Source of the DNA: JBHIYN01 sp041984235
GTDB taxonomy: Bacteria > Pseudomonadota > Gammaproteobacteria > Ga0077536
Length of the DNA stretch: 64,000 nt
NCBI GenBank assembly: GCA_041984235.1
Contig: JBHIYN010000003.1
Span: 248,001-312,000, forward strand
Direction of reading: 5' to 3'
Of this stretch, positions 1 to 10,552 are shown piece after piece (positions within the stretch are counted from its first letter, which is position 1; every line of letters begins with the position of its first letter). The translations under genes and the position numbers were made by a program. The notes under the pieces were generated by a model that ran no database searches, had not been told where the DNA came from, and saw only the letters and a list, made by a program, of their open reading frames with translations.

Positions 1-218
1 ACCTCGATGACCGCCTGCCCGGCGTCCGCGCTGACCAGCGTGACCCCGTCGGCGCTGGTCTCGCCCGCACGCAGGACCTCGCGGCGCCCGTCGATGCTGA
101 GCACCGCCTTACCGGCGAACAGGGCCTGCGCGCGCACGCTCTCGACGGCCGCCGCGGGCATGCCGGCGGCGGCCAGCCACAGGCCGGCGAGCAGGCACAG
201 CGGCCGCGCCGTCCTCAT
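1..218 (-). CDS. Exported protein, retropepsin-like aspartic protease family (partial)
   Basis: This is the N-terminal 72 codons of a minus-strand gene whose remainder lies outside the window. The start ATG is at 216-218. Residues 1-24 form a typical signal peptide (basic RTAR, a Leu/Ala-rich core, then AAAV). The mature part contains ALFAGKAVLSIDG and LRAGETSADGVTLVSAD, a pattern I associate with the N-terminal part of exported clan AA (retropepsin-like) aspartic protease homologues of gammaproteobacteria. The protease domain itself is not visible, so the family call is from resemblance only. It is divergent from thrH. Confidence 0.5.
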   Translation of the reverse strand, partial: MRTARPLCLLAGLWLAAAGMPAAAVESVRAQALFAGKAVLSIDGRREVLRAGETSADGVTLVSADAGQAVIE

Positions 219-237
219 GCGCCGGCTCCGCCGCTTC

Positions 238-246
238 TGCTAGACT
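238..246 (+). promoter_or_regulatory. Extended -10 promoter of thrH
   Basis: TGC followed by TAGACT (241-246) forms an extended -10 element 44 bases before the thrH start. A GC-rich discriminator CCGCGCGCC follows directly. No clear -35 is visible. Inference from sequence only. Confidence 0.45.
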
Positions 247-290
247 CCGCGCGCCTGTCGCAGCCGCCCACCACGCGAGGACCCCGCCGC

Positions 291-893
291 ATGAAAGTAG
301 CCTGTCTCGATTTCGAAGGCGTGCTCGTACCGGAGATCTGGATCAGCCTGGCCGAGCGCACCGGGATTGACGATTTGAAAGTCACGACACGGGACATACC
401 GGATTACGATGAGTTGATGACCTATCGCCTGGGCATCATGGACCGCGAGGGACTCGGCTTCGAGGCGCTCAACGCAGCCGCCCGCGGGCTGGAGCCGCTG
501 CCCGGGGCACATGACTTCCTCGACTGGCTGCGCGGCGAGTACCAGGTTGCGATCCTCTCCGACACCTTCCACGAGCTGGCCGGCCCGCTGCTCGCGAAGC
601 TCGGCCACCCGATGATGCTATGCCACCGGCTCGAGGTCGAGCCCGGCGGCCGTATCAGTGGTTATCGGCTGCGCCAGCGCGATCCCAAGCGCCACGCGGT
701 AAAGGCTTTCCAGGCCCTCAACTATGCCGTCGTCGCCACCGGCGACTCCTACAACGACATCGGCATGCTGGAGCAGGCCGACAGCGCCATGCTGTTCCGG
801 CCGTCGGAGAAGGTCGTGCGCGATTACCCGGACTTTCCGGTCGCCGAAGACTACCCGTCGCTGCGCGGCATGTTCGCCGCGGCGGCGGGGTAG
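291..893 (+). CDS. thrH: ThrH, phosphoserine phosphatase / homoserine phosphotransferase
   Basis: A 200-residue HAD-superfamily enzyme. ThrH dephosphorylates phosphoserine and can transfer that phosphate to homoserine, linking serine and threonine synthesis in the cytoplasm. HAD motif I is DFEG (nucleophile D7, acid E9), with Glu where the usual family has Asp, as is typical of ThrH. Motif II is S90 in VAILSDTF, motif III the Lys of DPKR (about 133), motif IV GDSYND (151-156). The full length and the VLVPEIWI and RDIPDYD segments match the Pseudomonas ThrH pattern as I remember it. Its last 43 bases overlap the convergent gluQ 3' end. Confidence 0.93.
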   Translation: MKVACLDFEGVLVPEIWISLAERTGIDDLKVTTRDIPDYDELMTYRLGIMDREGLGFEALNAAARGLEPLPGAHDFLDWLRGEYQVAILSDTFHELAGPLLAKLGHPMMLCHRLEVEPGGRISGYRLRQRDPKRHAVKAFQALNYAVVATGDSYNDIGMLEQADSAMLFRPSEKVVRDYPDFPVAEDYPSLRGMFAAAAG

Positions 894-1768
894 GGGCGCG
901 CCGCCGTACCGGGCAGGTCCAACCGCCAGCGCGGCAGGGCCCAGGCCAGCAGCTCGCCCGGCAACGCCCCGACCAGTGCGGGCGGCGGTGTCAGGCCGAG
1001 AAAATCGAGCGCCGCGGCGAGTGCGGCCGGCGCACTGTCGGGCAGCACCGCGGCGGCCCCGGTCTGCTTGCTGAGCTTGCTGCCGTTCCGCCCGAGCACG
1101 ACGGGTAGATGGGCGTACGCCGGCGTCGGCAGGCCGAGCAGGCGCTGCAGCCAGACCTGCCGTGGCGTCGAGTCGAGCAGGTCCAGTCCGCGCACCACGT
1201 CGGTAACCCCGGCGGCGGCATCATCGACCACCACCGCGAGATGGTAGGCGACCAGGCCATCGGCGCGGCGCACCACGAAATCACCACAGGTTCGCGCCAG
1301 GCAGGCCTCGAACCGGCCCTGCACGGCGTCGGCGATGACCACCGGTGTGTCGTCCACGCGGACCCTCAGGGCCCGCCCGCGCACCCCGGCGGGCAGGCCG
1401 TTACGACAGGTGCCGGGGTAGGGGCCGGGGCCGACCTGGCGCCGCGTACAGGCACACGGAAAGATCTGCCCGGCGTCCTGCAGCCGCTCCAGGGCGGCGG
1501 CATAGGCCGTGCCGCGCCGGCTTTGGTAGACGACCGCGCCGTCCCATTCCAGGGCCAGTGCCTCCAGCGTACGCAGAATGGTCGCGGCTGCGCCTTCGAC
1601 CTCGCGCGGGGGATCGAGATCGTCGATGCGCAGCAGCCAGCGCCCACCCTTAGCGCGTGCGCTGAGCCAGCTCGCGAGCGCGGCAACCACCGAGCCGAAG
1701 TGCAGCGGTCCGGTCGGCGAAGGCGCGAAGCGGCCGACGTAGCTCGCCGCCCGGGCGGACTCAGCCAT
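851..1768 (-). CDS. gluQ: Glutamyl-Q tRNA(Asp) synthetase
   Basis: A 305-residue paralogue of the glutamyl-tRNA synthetase catalytic domain that lacks the anticodon-binding domain. It attaches glutamate to the queuosine at position 34 of tRNA-Asp. The class I signatures are PLHFGS (21-26, HIGH-type) and KLSKQ (231-235, KMSKS-type). A zinc site is formed by C105, C107, Y117 and C121, as expected for GluQ. It is the last gene of a minus-strand set queF-cysZ-gluQ; the gap to cysZ is 23 bases. Sharing a transcription unit with queF fits, since QueF makes the queuosine precursor. Confidence 0.95.
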   Translation of the reverse strand: MAESARAASYVGRFAPSPTGPLHFGSVVAALASWLSARAKGGRWLLRIDDLDPPREVEGAAATILRTLEALALEWDGAVVYQSRRGTAYAAALERLQDAGQIFPCACTRRQVGPGPYPGTCRNGLPAGVRGRALRVRVDDTPVVIADAVQGRFEACLARTCGDFVVRRADGLVAYHLAVVVDDAAAGVTDVVRGLDLLDSTPRQVWLQRLLGLPTPAYAHLPVVLGRNGSKLSKQTGAAAVLPDSAPAALAAALDFLGLTPPPALVGALPGELLAWALPRWRLDLPGTAARPYPAAAANMPRSDG

Positions 1769-1791
1769 GCCTCGGCGCCACCCTCAGCGCG

Positions 1792-2562
1792 TCACGTCGC
1801 GGCGAGCGGCGCGCGCCCGGCGATGCGCGCGCAGTAGAGGCTGGTCGCTCCCGCCACGCCGACCGGCATGGCGATGAAATTCAACACGGGGATCAGGGTC
1901 AGCACGGTCATCGCCAGGCCGAAGCCCAGCGCCAGCGGACGCCGCGCGCGCATCTCGTCGATCACGCGCGGAAAGAACGCGCTGTGGTTGCCGAGCGGGC
2001 AGTCGAGGTACTCCAGGCACAGCATCCAGGCCCCGAACAGCAGCCACAGCGCCGGCGCCAGCACGTTCAGGCCGGGGATCAGCGACAGCACCAGCAGCGG
2101 CAGCGCGCGCAGCCCGATGTAGACCAGCTTGCGCAGCTCGGCGACCAGCGTGCGGCGCACGTCCGCCAGCACGCGCCGCCACGAGGTGTCGACCGCGCCG
2201 CGGCCCGGCTGCAGGTGGTGCTCCACGGCCTCGGCCAGCAAGCCGTTGAAGGGACTCGCGATGATGTTCGCGACCACGCTGAAGGTGAAGAAGGCGATCA
2301 CCGCGGCGAGGGCCGCGAACAGCAGCCAGACCAGCCATTCCAGGAGGTCGACCAGCCACTGGATCCAGTCCGGCCAGCCGTGCAGGTAGCGATCGAGAAA
2401 GTAGTCGAGCAGGTTGCCTGCGCCAATCAGCGCGCCGGCGAACAGCACCACGTTGATGAGCAGCGGCACGATCACGAACACGCGCACACCGCGCGCGCGG
2501 ATCAGCCCGAAACCGCGCAGTGCGTGCCGCACCCCGTCGAAGAAACCGCCGCCACCGCTCAC
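1792..2562 (-). CDS. cysZ: CysZ-type sulfate permease (EI24 family)
   Basis: A 256-residue inner-membrane protein, close to the E. coli CysZ length of 253. The GTG start at 2560-2562 overlaps the queF stop in a GTGA junction; an open frame extends further upstream but lies inside queF. Hydrophobic segments are visible near residues 20-45 (VFVIVPLLINVVLFAGAL), 65-100 (LVWLLFAALAAVIAFFTF), 150-185 and 215-240. The family mediates sulfate uptake for cysteine synthesis. Its place between queF and gluQ suggests cotranscription rather than a shared pathway. Confidence 0.85.
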   Translation of the reverse strand: MSGGGGFFDGVRHALRGFGLIRARGVRVFVIVPLLINVVLFAGALIGAGNLLDYFLDRYLHGWPDWIQWLVDLLEWLVWLLFAALAAVIAFFTFSVVANIIASPFNGLLAEAVEHHLQPGRGAVDTSWRRVLADVRRTLVAELRKLVYIGLRALPLLVLSLIPGLNVLAPALWLLFGAWMLCLEYLDCPLGNHSAFFPRVIDEMRARRPLALGFGLAMTVLTLIPVLNFIAMPVGVAGATSLYCARIAGRAPLAAT

Positions 2563-2954
2563 AAGGGCGGCACCACGCTGTCGTCGCGCGGGACCCAGCC
2601 TGCCGCGCGATGCTCGGCGACGATGGTTGGATAGGTGCCGCCGCGCACGTTGAACACCGCGCTCAGGCGCGCGAAGCGTGGCTGGCACGCCGCGATGACG
2701 TCGTCGAGGATGGCGTTGGTGACGGCCTCGTGGAACGCGCCCTCGTCACGAAACGACCAGGCATAGAGCTTCAGTGCCTTGAGCTCGATGCAGCGCTGAT
2801 CGGGAACGTAGGCCAGCGTCAGCTCGGCGAAATCGGGCTGGCCGGTCATTGGACACAGGCAGGTGAATTCCGGCACGCGGATCGTGATCAGGTAATCGCG
2901 GTCCGGCTTGGGGTTGGCGAAAGTATCGAGTTCGCGACTCGGTCTGGTGGTCAT
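2559..2954 (-). CDS. queF: QueF, NADPH-dependent preQ0 reductase (short type)
   Basis: A 131-residue unimodular (type I) QueF that reduces 7-cyano-7-deazaguanine to preQ1 in queuosine biosynthesis. The catalytic cysteine is C34 in TCLCPMTGQPDF, with D41 as the general acid. The QueF signature ELKALKLY lies at 57-64. Most enterobacteria have a longer two-module YqcD-type QueF, so the short form is informative about lineage. It is translationally coupled to cysZ by a 4-base overlap and is the probable first gene of the operon. Confidence 0.96.
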   Translation of the reverse strand: MTTRPSRELDTFANPKPDRDYLITIRVPEFTCLCPMTGQPDFAELTLAYVPDQRCIELKALKLYAWSFRDEGAFHEAVTNAILDDVIAACQPRFARLSAVFNVRGGTYPTIVAEHRAAGWVPRDDSVVPPL

Positions 2955-3113
2955 GTCGGGGCTCTCTCAGGGCCGCTGGCGCGGCGCCAACCTTAGCACA
3001 GGCGGGTCGCTCCCAGGCCACTGTCAGCGCCCCGGGCGGCGCTCGTTGGAGCCAGCTAATTTTTAAATGAAAACATCAAGTTAAAAGATTTTCCGCGAAC
3101 GTCGAAGTTGGTT

Positions 3114-3141
3114 TTGCGGTGCGATGACGATGGGGTATGCT
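3114..3141 (+). promoter_or_regulatory. Predicted smc promoter, nearly leaderless
   Basis: TTGCGG (3114-3119), a 16-base spacer and TATGCT (3136-3141) lie just before the smc ATG at 3150. Transcription would start within a few bases of the start codon. An A/T-rich stretch at about 3057-3092 upstream could act as an UP element. Confidence 0.4.
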
Positions 3142-3149
3142 GTGCGCCC

Positions 3150-6100
3150 ATGCGCATCAACCGAATCAAGCTTTCAGGCTTCAAATCCTTCGTCGATCCG
3201 ACCACGCTGACCCTCCCCGGAAACCTCACCGGCGTCGTCGGTCCCAACGGTTGCGGCAAGTCGAACATCATCGACGCACTAATCTGGGTGATGGGCGAGA
3301 GCTCGGCCAAGCACCTGCGCGGCGAATCGATGGCCGACGTCATTTTCAACGGTTCCAACACGCGCAAACCGGTCGGGCAGTCCACCGTCGAAATCGTGTT
3401 CGACAACACCGACGGCACCATCGGCGGACAGTACGCCGGCTTCGGCGAGATCTCGATCAAGCGCACCATCAGCCGCGATGGCCTGTCCTCGTACTTTCTC
3501 AACGGCTCGCGCTGCCGGCGCAAGGACATCACCAACGTGTTCCTCGGCACCGGCATCGGCTCGCGCGGCTACTCGGTCATCGAGCAGGGCATGATCTCGC
3601 GCGTCATCGAGGCGCGGCCGGAGGAGCTGCGCGGCTTCCTCGAGGAAGCGGCCGGCATCTCCAAGTACAAGGAGCGCAGGCGCGAGACCGAAAACCGCAT
3701 GCGTCACACCGAGGAGAACATCGAGCGGCTGGACGACATCCGCGAGGAGCTGGACAAGCAGCTCAACCACCTGCAGCGCCAGGCACGTGCGGCCGAACGT
3801 TACCAGGTGATGAAGGCCGACGAGCGCCGCCTTGAAGCGCGCCTGCTCGCGGTGCGCTGGCGCACGCTGGACGCCGAGCGCAGCCAGGCGCGCCAGCTCA
3901 CCGAGCAGCGCAGCAACGAGCTGGAAGCCGAGGTCGCACGCCTGCGCGAAGTCGAAGCGCAGCAGACCGGCTACCGCGAGGCCCAGGCCGAGGCGACCGA
4001 GGCCTTCAATGCCGTGCAGGCCGAGTTCTACGCGCGCAGCGGCGACATCTCGCGCCTGGAGCAGGCGATTCGTCACGCCGACGAGCGTGAGCAGGCGCTG
4101 GCAGGCGATCTCGCCGAGACGCGGCGCGCCCTGGAGGAGCTCGATCGCGGCATCGAGGGCGAGCGCGGGGAGCTCGAGAGCACCAGCGCCGATCTCGCCG
4201 CCGACGAGCCGCGCTTCGCCACCTCGCGTGACACCGAGGCCGAGGCCTACGAGGCGCTGCGCGCGGTCGAGGCCCGCTTCGCCCAGTGGCAGAACGACTG
4301 GGACGCGTTCAACCACGAGCACACCGAGCTCGCGCAGCGCGAGCACGCCGCGCGCATCCGCCTCGAGCACCTGCTCGAGGACATCGCCGATCACGACACG
4401 CGCCGCACCTCGCTCAGCGCCGAGGCCGATCGCAACGAAACCGGTGATCTGAGTGCGCGCATTGCCGAGGACGGCGCGGAGCTCGAGCAGCGCGCCCGCG
4501 CGCGCGACGACCTCATCACCCGGCTCAACGCGGTGCGCGCGAACCTGGCGCAGAGCCGCGGCGCCGCCCAGACCCTGAACAGCGCCCTGCACGAGCGCCA
4601 AGTCGAGCTGGAAGAGCAGCGCGGCCGGCTGGCCTCGCTGCGCGCGCTGCAGGAGAACGCCTACGGCGACGACCAGGAGAGCATCGAGCGCTGGATGGAG
4701 CAGCACGGCTTCAGCGACGCCGCGCGCCTGGCCGAGTACGTCGACATCGAGCCCGGCTGGGAGACGGCGCTGGAGGCGGCGCTGCGCATCCCGCTGGGCG
4801 CCTTGTGCGGGGATGGGCTGCAGCAGCGTGTGCTGTCTGTGAGTGACGGCGGTCGCCCGGGTGGCGCGGTCACGGTGATCGACCGGCGCACCGGGCCGGG
4901 CGCCACACCCGCGGACCCGGCGCTGCTCGCCGCGCGCGTCAGCGGCGCGGTCGACCTCGGTCCTCTGCTGCAGGGCGTCTACGCGGCGGAGGACCTGGCG
5001 ACGGCACGCGAGCTGCGCGCACGCATCGGCGCTCACGAGCTGGTCGTGCTGCGTGACGGCACCCTGCTCGGTGCCAACTGGGCGCGCCTCGCCGGGGCCG
5101 GGGACAGTGCCGAGAGCATCCTCGGCCGCGAACGCAACATTGCGGCCCTGGCCGCCCAGATCGAAAAGCACGAAGCCGATACCGACAACCTGCGCAGCCA
5201 GCGCGACAATGCCCAGCAGCGGCTGGCGACACTGGAGCAGGAGCAGCACGAGCTCGGCGAGCAGATCGAGAGCGCAACCCGGGACGTCAACGCGCGGCGT
5301 GACGCGCTGGCGCAGATGGAAGCGGAATTCCAGCGCCGCCAGGCACGCTCGGCCGACGTACTGGCCGAGCTCGAACGCCTCGCCACCCAGTCGCAGGAGA
5401 ACGAGCAGGCGGTCGCCGCGGTGCGCGCCGAGCGCGACAGCGCCGCCCGCGCGCTGGCCGGGCACGCCGAGCGTCGTGAGGCACTCGCGGCGGCGCGCAA
5501 CGCCATCCAGCAGGAAGTCGATACCGCGCGCGAACGCTGGCGCGAGCTGCGCGACGCCACCCACGCCCTGGAGCTGCGCATCAACAACCTGCGCGCGCGA
5601 CGCGAATCGCTGGAGCAGGCAGCGGCGCGCAACGCCGGATCACGCGAGCAGCTCGTGCAGCGCGGCGCCGACATGGAGAAAGCCATCGCCGAGCTGGAAG
5701 GGCCGCGCGCGCAGATGCGCAGCGAGCTCGAGCAGGTGCTGGAACACAAGCTGACGGCGGAGAACAAGCTCACCGAGGCGCGCCAGGCACTCGGCTCGCT
5801 GGACGAATCGATGCAGAACGCGGCGCGGCGCCGGGTCGAGATCGAACAGGCGATCAGCGAGCGCCAGCAGCGCCTGGAGCAGGTGCGCCTGGACCAGCGT
5901 GCGCTCGACGTGCGCCTGCAGGAGCTCGCCAGCCGTTTTGCGCAGACCGGCGAGGACCTCGACCAGACCGTCGCCGCGCTCGCCGCCGAGGACAACGAAG
6001 CCGCGGTCGAAGCCGAGATCGAGCGCCTCGCCAACCGCATCGCGCGCCTCGGCCCCATCAACCTGGCGGCGATCGACGAGTTCAACCAGCTCACCGAGCG

Positions 6101-6665
6101 CAAGACCTATCTCGACCAGCAGCACGGCGACCTGATCGAAGCGCTGACCACGCTGCAGGATGCCATCCGCAAGATCGATCGCGAGACCCGCACGCGTTTC
6201 AAGGAAACCTACGACAAGGTCAACAACGGCCTGCAGGCGATGTTCCCGGTGCTGTTCGGCGGTGGTCACGCCTACCTCGAGCTGACCGGCGACGATCTCC
6301 TGGAAACCGGCGTCACGGTGATGGCGCGCCCGCCGGGCAAGCGCAACAGCACCATCCACCTGCTGTCCGGTGGCGAGAAGGCGCTGACCGCGCTGTCCTT
6401 CGTGTTCTCGATCTTCGAGCTGAACCCGGCCCCGTTCTGCCTCCTGGACGAGGTCGACGCACCGCTGGACGACGCTAACGTCGTGCGCCTGACCGAGATG
6501 CTCAAGTCGATGGCGGGCAGCGTGCAGTTCCTGTTCGTGACCCATAACAAGATCACCATGGAGATTGCCGAACAGCTCATCGGCGTGACGATGCAGGAAG
6601 CGGGCGTCTCGCGCCTGGTCTCGGTTAACATGGAAGAGGCGGTCGAACTGGCCGCCACGGCCTGA
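3150..6665 (+). CDS. smc: SMC chromosome condensation ATPase
   Basis: A 1171-residue structural-maintenance-of-chromosomes ATPase, which with ScpA and ScpB compacts and segregates DNA. The Walker A motif GPNGCGKS is at 31-38. Two long Glu/Arg/Gln-rich coiled coils flank a hinge near residues 510-650. The ABC signature LSGGEKAL (about 1072-1079) and Walker B with CLLDEVDAPLDD (about 1097-1108) form the C-terminal half of the head. I chose the ATG at 3150 because MRINRIKLSGFKSF is the canonical SMC N-terminus; an earlier in-frame start adds 14 unrelated residues. Presence of SMC rather than MukB is informative. The order smc-zipA-ligA is conserved in gammaproteobacteria. Confidence 0.97.
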   Translation: MRINRIKLSGFKSFVDPTTLTLPGNLTGVVGPNGCGKSNIIDALIWVMGESSAKHLRGESMADVIFNGSNTRKPVGQSTVEIVFDNTDGTIGGQYAGFGEISIKRTISRDGLSSYFLNGSRCRRKDITNVFLGTGIGSRGYSVIEQGMISRVIEARPEELRGFLEEAAGISKYKERRRETENRMRHTEENIERLDDIREELDKQLNHLQRQARAAERYQVMKADERRLEARLLAVRWRTLDAERSQARQLTEQRSNELEAEVARLREVEAQQTGYREAQAEATEAFNAVQAEFYARSGDISRLEQAIRHADEREQALAGDLAETRRALEELDRGIEGERGELESTSADLAADEPRFATSRDTEAEAYEALRAVEARFAQWQNDWDAFNHEHTELAQREHAARIRLEHLLEDIADHDTRRTSLSAEADRNETGDLSARIAEDGAELEQRARARDDLITRLNAVRANLAQSRGAAQTLNSALHERQVELEEQRGRLASLRALQENAYGDDQESIERWMEQHGFSDAARLAEYVDIEPGWETALEAALRIPLGALCGDGLQQRVLSVSDGGRPGGAVTVIDRRTGPGATPADPALLAARVSGAVDLGPLLQGVYAAEDLATARELRARIGAHELVVLRDGTLLGANWARLAGAGDSAESILGRERNIAALAAQIEKHEADTDNLRSQRDNAQQRLATLEQEQHELGEQIESATRDVNARRDALAQMEAEFQRRQARSADVLAELERLATQSQENEQAVAAVRAERDSAARALAGHAERREALAAARNAIQQEVDTARERWRELRDATHALELRINNLRARRESLEQAAARNAGSREQLVQRGADMEKAIAELEGPRAQMRSELEQVLEHKLTAENKLTEARQALGSLDESMQNAARRRVEIEQAISERQQRLEQVRLDQRALDVRLQELASRFAQTGEDLDQTVAALAAEDNEAAVEAEIERLANRIARLGPINLAAIDEFNQLTERKTYLDQQHGDLIEALTTLQDAIRKIDRETRTRFKETYDKVNNGLQAMFPVLFGGGHAYLELTGDDLLETGVTVMARPPGKRNSTIHLLSGGEKALTALSFVFSIFELNPAPFCLLDEVDAPLDDANVVRLTEMLKSMAGSVQFLFVTHNKITMEIAEQLIGVTMQEAGVSRLVSVNMEEAVELAATA

Positions 6666-6683
6666 GCGCCGGGAGCCGCGGCG

Positions 6684-7616
6684 GTGGAGCTGTCGCTGCG
6701 CCTGGTGCTGGTGCTGGTCGGCATCGCGATCGTCGTTGCCGTCTATCTCGCTGCGGCAGCCAAGCGCCGGCGCGACAGCCGCGTCAGCTTCGACCGCCGC
6801 TTCAATCGCATGGACATCCCCGATGTCATCCTCAGCCACGAGGAAGACGACGAGGACGAGGATGACGAGGACGAGCCACGGCGCACGCCGGCCGAGCTGC
6901 CGCCGGAGTTCGCGCCGGCGGCGCTGGCGGTCGCCGGGGCCGAAGACGACGCAGCGCCGGGCGCCGCCGCCGCAGCCACGGAGCCTGACGAGCTGCCGCA
7001 GATCCGCCATCTTGACGACGACGATGACGATGTCGCCCCGGCGCGCCGGGGCAGTGACCAGCTCGACCTGTTCGGCAGCAGGGCAGAAGGTGAGCGGGAC
7101 AGCGCGCCGCGCGCCGCACGAGCCGGAAACACCGTCCCCGACACCGCCACGCCCGTCGCCCCCAGCGATGCCGCCGAACCCCGCGCGGCACCGGCAGGCG
7201 CGGCCGACAACGGCCTGATCACCCTGTTCGTGCGCGCGCCCGAGGGCCGCAGGTTCGGTGGCCCGGAGCTGGTGCGCGCGCTCAACGCCGTTGGCATGCG
7301 CCACGGCGAGATGTCGATCTTCCATCATTTCGGCAGCGCCGAGCTGCACAGCGAAACGCCGATTTTCAGCGCCGCCGATATGCTCGAGCCGGGAACCTTC
7401 GATCTCGCACGCATCGAGGCCATGCGCACCACCGGCCTGGCCCTGTTCATGCAGTTGCCCGCGGCGCTCGACGGGCCGGTCGCGTTCGAGCTGCTGCTGG
7501 GTACCGCGCAACGCATCGCCGAGCTGACCGGCGGAGAGTTGTTCGTGTCGCCGCGGCAGGCGCTGGACCCGGCCGCCATCGCCGAGCTGCGCGCCCGCGC
7601 TGCGCGCTTCGAATAG
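6684..7616 (+). CDS. zipA: ZipA cell division protein
   Basis: A 310-residue, GTG-started membrane anchor for FtsZ at the septum. The short N-terminal part is a single membrane segment (about residues 4-24, LRLVLVLVGIAIVVAVYLA). A long acidic, Pro/Ala-rich linker with Asp/Glu runs (EEDDEDEDDEDE, DDDDDD) follows. The C-terminal ZipA domain begins near residue 170 (GLITLFVRAPEGRRFGG) and ends with FVSPRQALDP; it binds the FtsZ tail. It sits between smc and ligA, with gaps of 18 and 1 bases. Confidence 0.95.
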   Translation: MELSLRLVLVLVGIAIVVAVYLAAAAKRRRDSRVSFDRRFNRMDIPDVILSHEEDDEDEDDEDEPRRTPAELPPEFAPAALAVAGAEDDAAPGAAAAATEPDELPQIRHLDDDDDDVAPARRGSDQLDLFGSRAEGERDSAPRAARAGNTVPDTATPVAPSDAAEPRAAPAGAADNGLITLFVRAPEGRRFGGPELVRALNAVGMRHGEMSIFHHFGSAELHSETPIFSAADMLEPGTFDLARIEAMRTTGLALFMQLPAALDGPVAFELLLGTAQRIAELTGGELFVSPRQALDPAAIAELRARAARFE

Positions 7617-9580
7617 GGTGGCGAGCAAGCGGGAGCGAGAGCGCGCAGCCGAGCTGCGCCAGGCCATCGAGGCGCACAATTACCGTTACTACGTGCTCGA
7701 CGACCCCTCGATTCCGGACGCCGATTACGACGCGCTGATGCGCGAGCTCGAAGCGCTGGAGGCCGCCAACCCGGAGCTGGTCGATGCCAGCTCCCCCACG
7801 CAGCGGGTCGGTGCCGCGCCATCGGGCGCGTTCGAGAGCGTGCGCCACGCCCTGCCCATGCTGTCGCTGGGTAACGTCTTCGATGCTGCCGGCTTCGAGG
7901 AATTCTACCGTCGCGTCAGCCAGTCGCTGGAGCGCGACGTGCTCGAGTTCCAGGCCGAGCCCAAGCTCGACGGTCTTGCCATCAGCCTGCTCTACGAACA
8001 CGGCGTACTGACCCGCGCCGCCACCCGCGGCGACGGTACCCGCGGTGAGGACGTCACCGCCAACGTGCGCACCATCCGCGCGGTACCGCTCAAGCTCAGT
8101 GGCGACGACGCGCCGCCACTGATCGAGGTGCGCGGCGAGATTTACATGGAGAAAGCCGGCTTCGAGGCGCTCAATGCACGACAGCAGGCGCAGGACCAGA
8201 AGACCTTTGCCAACCCGCGCAATGCCGCCGCCGGCAGTCTGCGCCAGCTCGATCCCGGGGTCACCGCGCAGCGGCCGCTGACCATCTGCTGCTACGGCAT
8301 CGGTCAGATCGAGGGTCGCGAGCGGCCGCCCACCCAGGCCGACTCACTTGCCATGCTGCGTGAGCTCGGCCTGCGCGTTTCCGGCGAGGCGCGCGTCCTC
8401 AGCGGCCTGGAGGCCTGCCTCGACTACTACGCGGACATGGCGACGCGACGCGCCGATCTCGGTTACGAGATCGACGGCATCGTGTACAAGGTCAATGCGA
8501 TCGTCGACCAGCAGCGCCTCGGCTACGTGTCGCGCGCACCGCGCTGGGCAGTGGCCTTCAAGTTTCCGCCCGACGAGCGCATGACCCGCGTGCTCGCGAT
8601 CGAGGTGAACGTCGGCCGCACCGGGGCGCTGACCCCGGTCGCCCGCCTGGAACCGGTCGCGGTCGGTGGGGTGACGGTCACCAACGCGACCCTGCACAAC
8701 GCCGACGAGGTCGCCCGCAAGGACGTCCGCGTCGGCGACACGGTGATCGTGCGTCGCGCCGGCGACGTCATCCCCGAGATCGTAAAGGTGGTGCTCGAGC
8801 AACGGCCGGCGGGCACCGTACCGTGGCAGGCGCCGGACTCCGTGCCCGACCAGGAGCGCGAGCGGCGCGTGCAGGAGATCATTCACTTCGCTTCGCGCCG
8901 CGCGCTCGACATCGAGGGCGTGGGCGACAAGCTCATCGCCCAGCTGGTCGGCGCCGGCCTGGTCGAATCACCGGCCGACCTCTTCGAGCTGGATGTCGAG
9001 AGCCTGGCGGCACTGGAGCGCATGGGCGAAAAGTCGGCGGCCAACGTCGTCGCCGCGATCGCGGACAGCCGGCACACGACCCTGCCGCGCTTCATCCACG
9101 CGCTCGGGATCCGCGAGGTCGGCGAGGCCACGGCCGCCAACCTCGCCAGCCATTTCGGTTCGCTGGAACGCATTGCCACGGCCGGCGAGGAAGCGCTGGA
9201 AGCAGTGCCCGACATCGGCCCGGTGGTCGCCGCGAGCCTGGCCGCCTGGTTCGCCGAGCCGGCCAACCGCAGCCTGGTCGAGCGACTGCGCGCGGCCGGC
9301 GTGACCTGGGAGGAGCACGAGGGGCAGGTGAATGCGCCGCCCGGCCCGCTCGATGGCCTGATCTGCGTGCTCACGGGCACCCTGGAAGCGTTCACGCGGG
9401 ACGAGGCCAAGGCCCGGCTCTCCGAGCTCGGCGCCCGCGTTACCGGGTCCGTGTCGAAGAAGACCGATTTCGTCGTCGCCGGCAGTGCCGCCGGCAGCAA
9501 ACTGGAGAAGGCCGAGCGTCTCGGCGTGGCGGTGCTGGACGAAGCCGCCCTCGCCGAGGTCCTCGCGCAGCCGCAGGCGA

Positions 9581-10552
<972 letters not shown>

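Noticed and set aside
3279..5564. Long open frame of 761 codons antisense to smc
   Set aside because: Typical shadow of a GC-rich coding sequence; no known domain, and it lies wholly within smc, which is well supported.
6840..7060. Asp/Glu-coding repeats in zipA as a DNA repeat element
   Set aside because: They encode the acidic linker usual in ZipA and are not conserved as DNA units.
8812..8882. Frameshift as the reason for the missing LigA zinc finger
   Set aside because: The frame continues cleanly on both sides and the alternative frames show no cysteine pattern, so an in-frame loss fits better.
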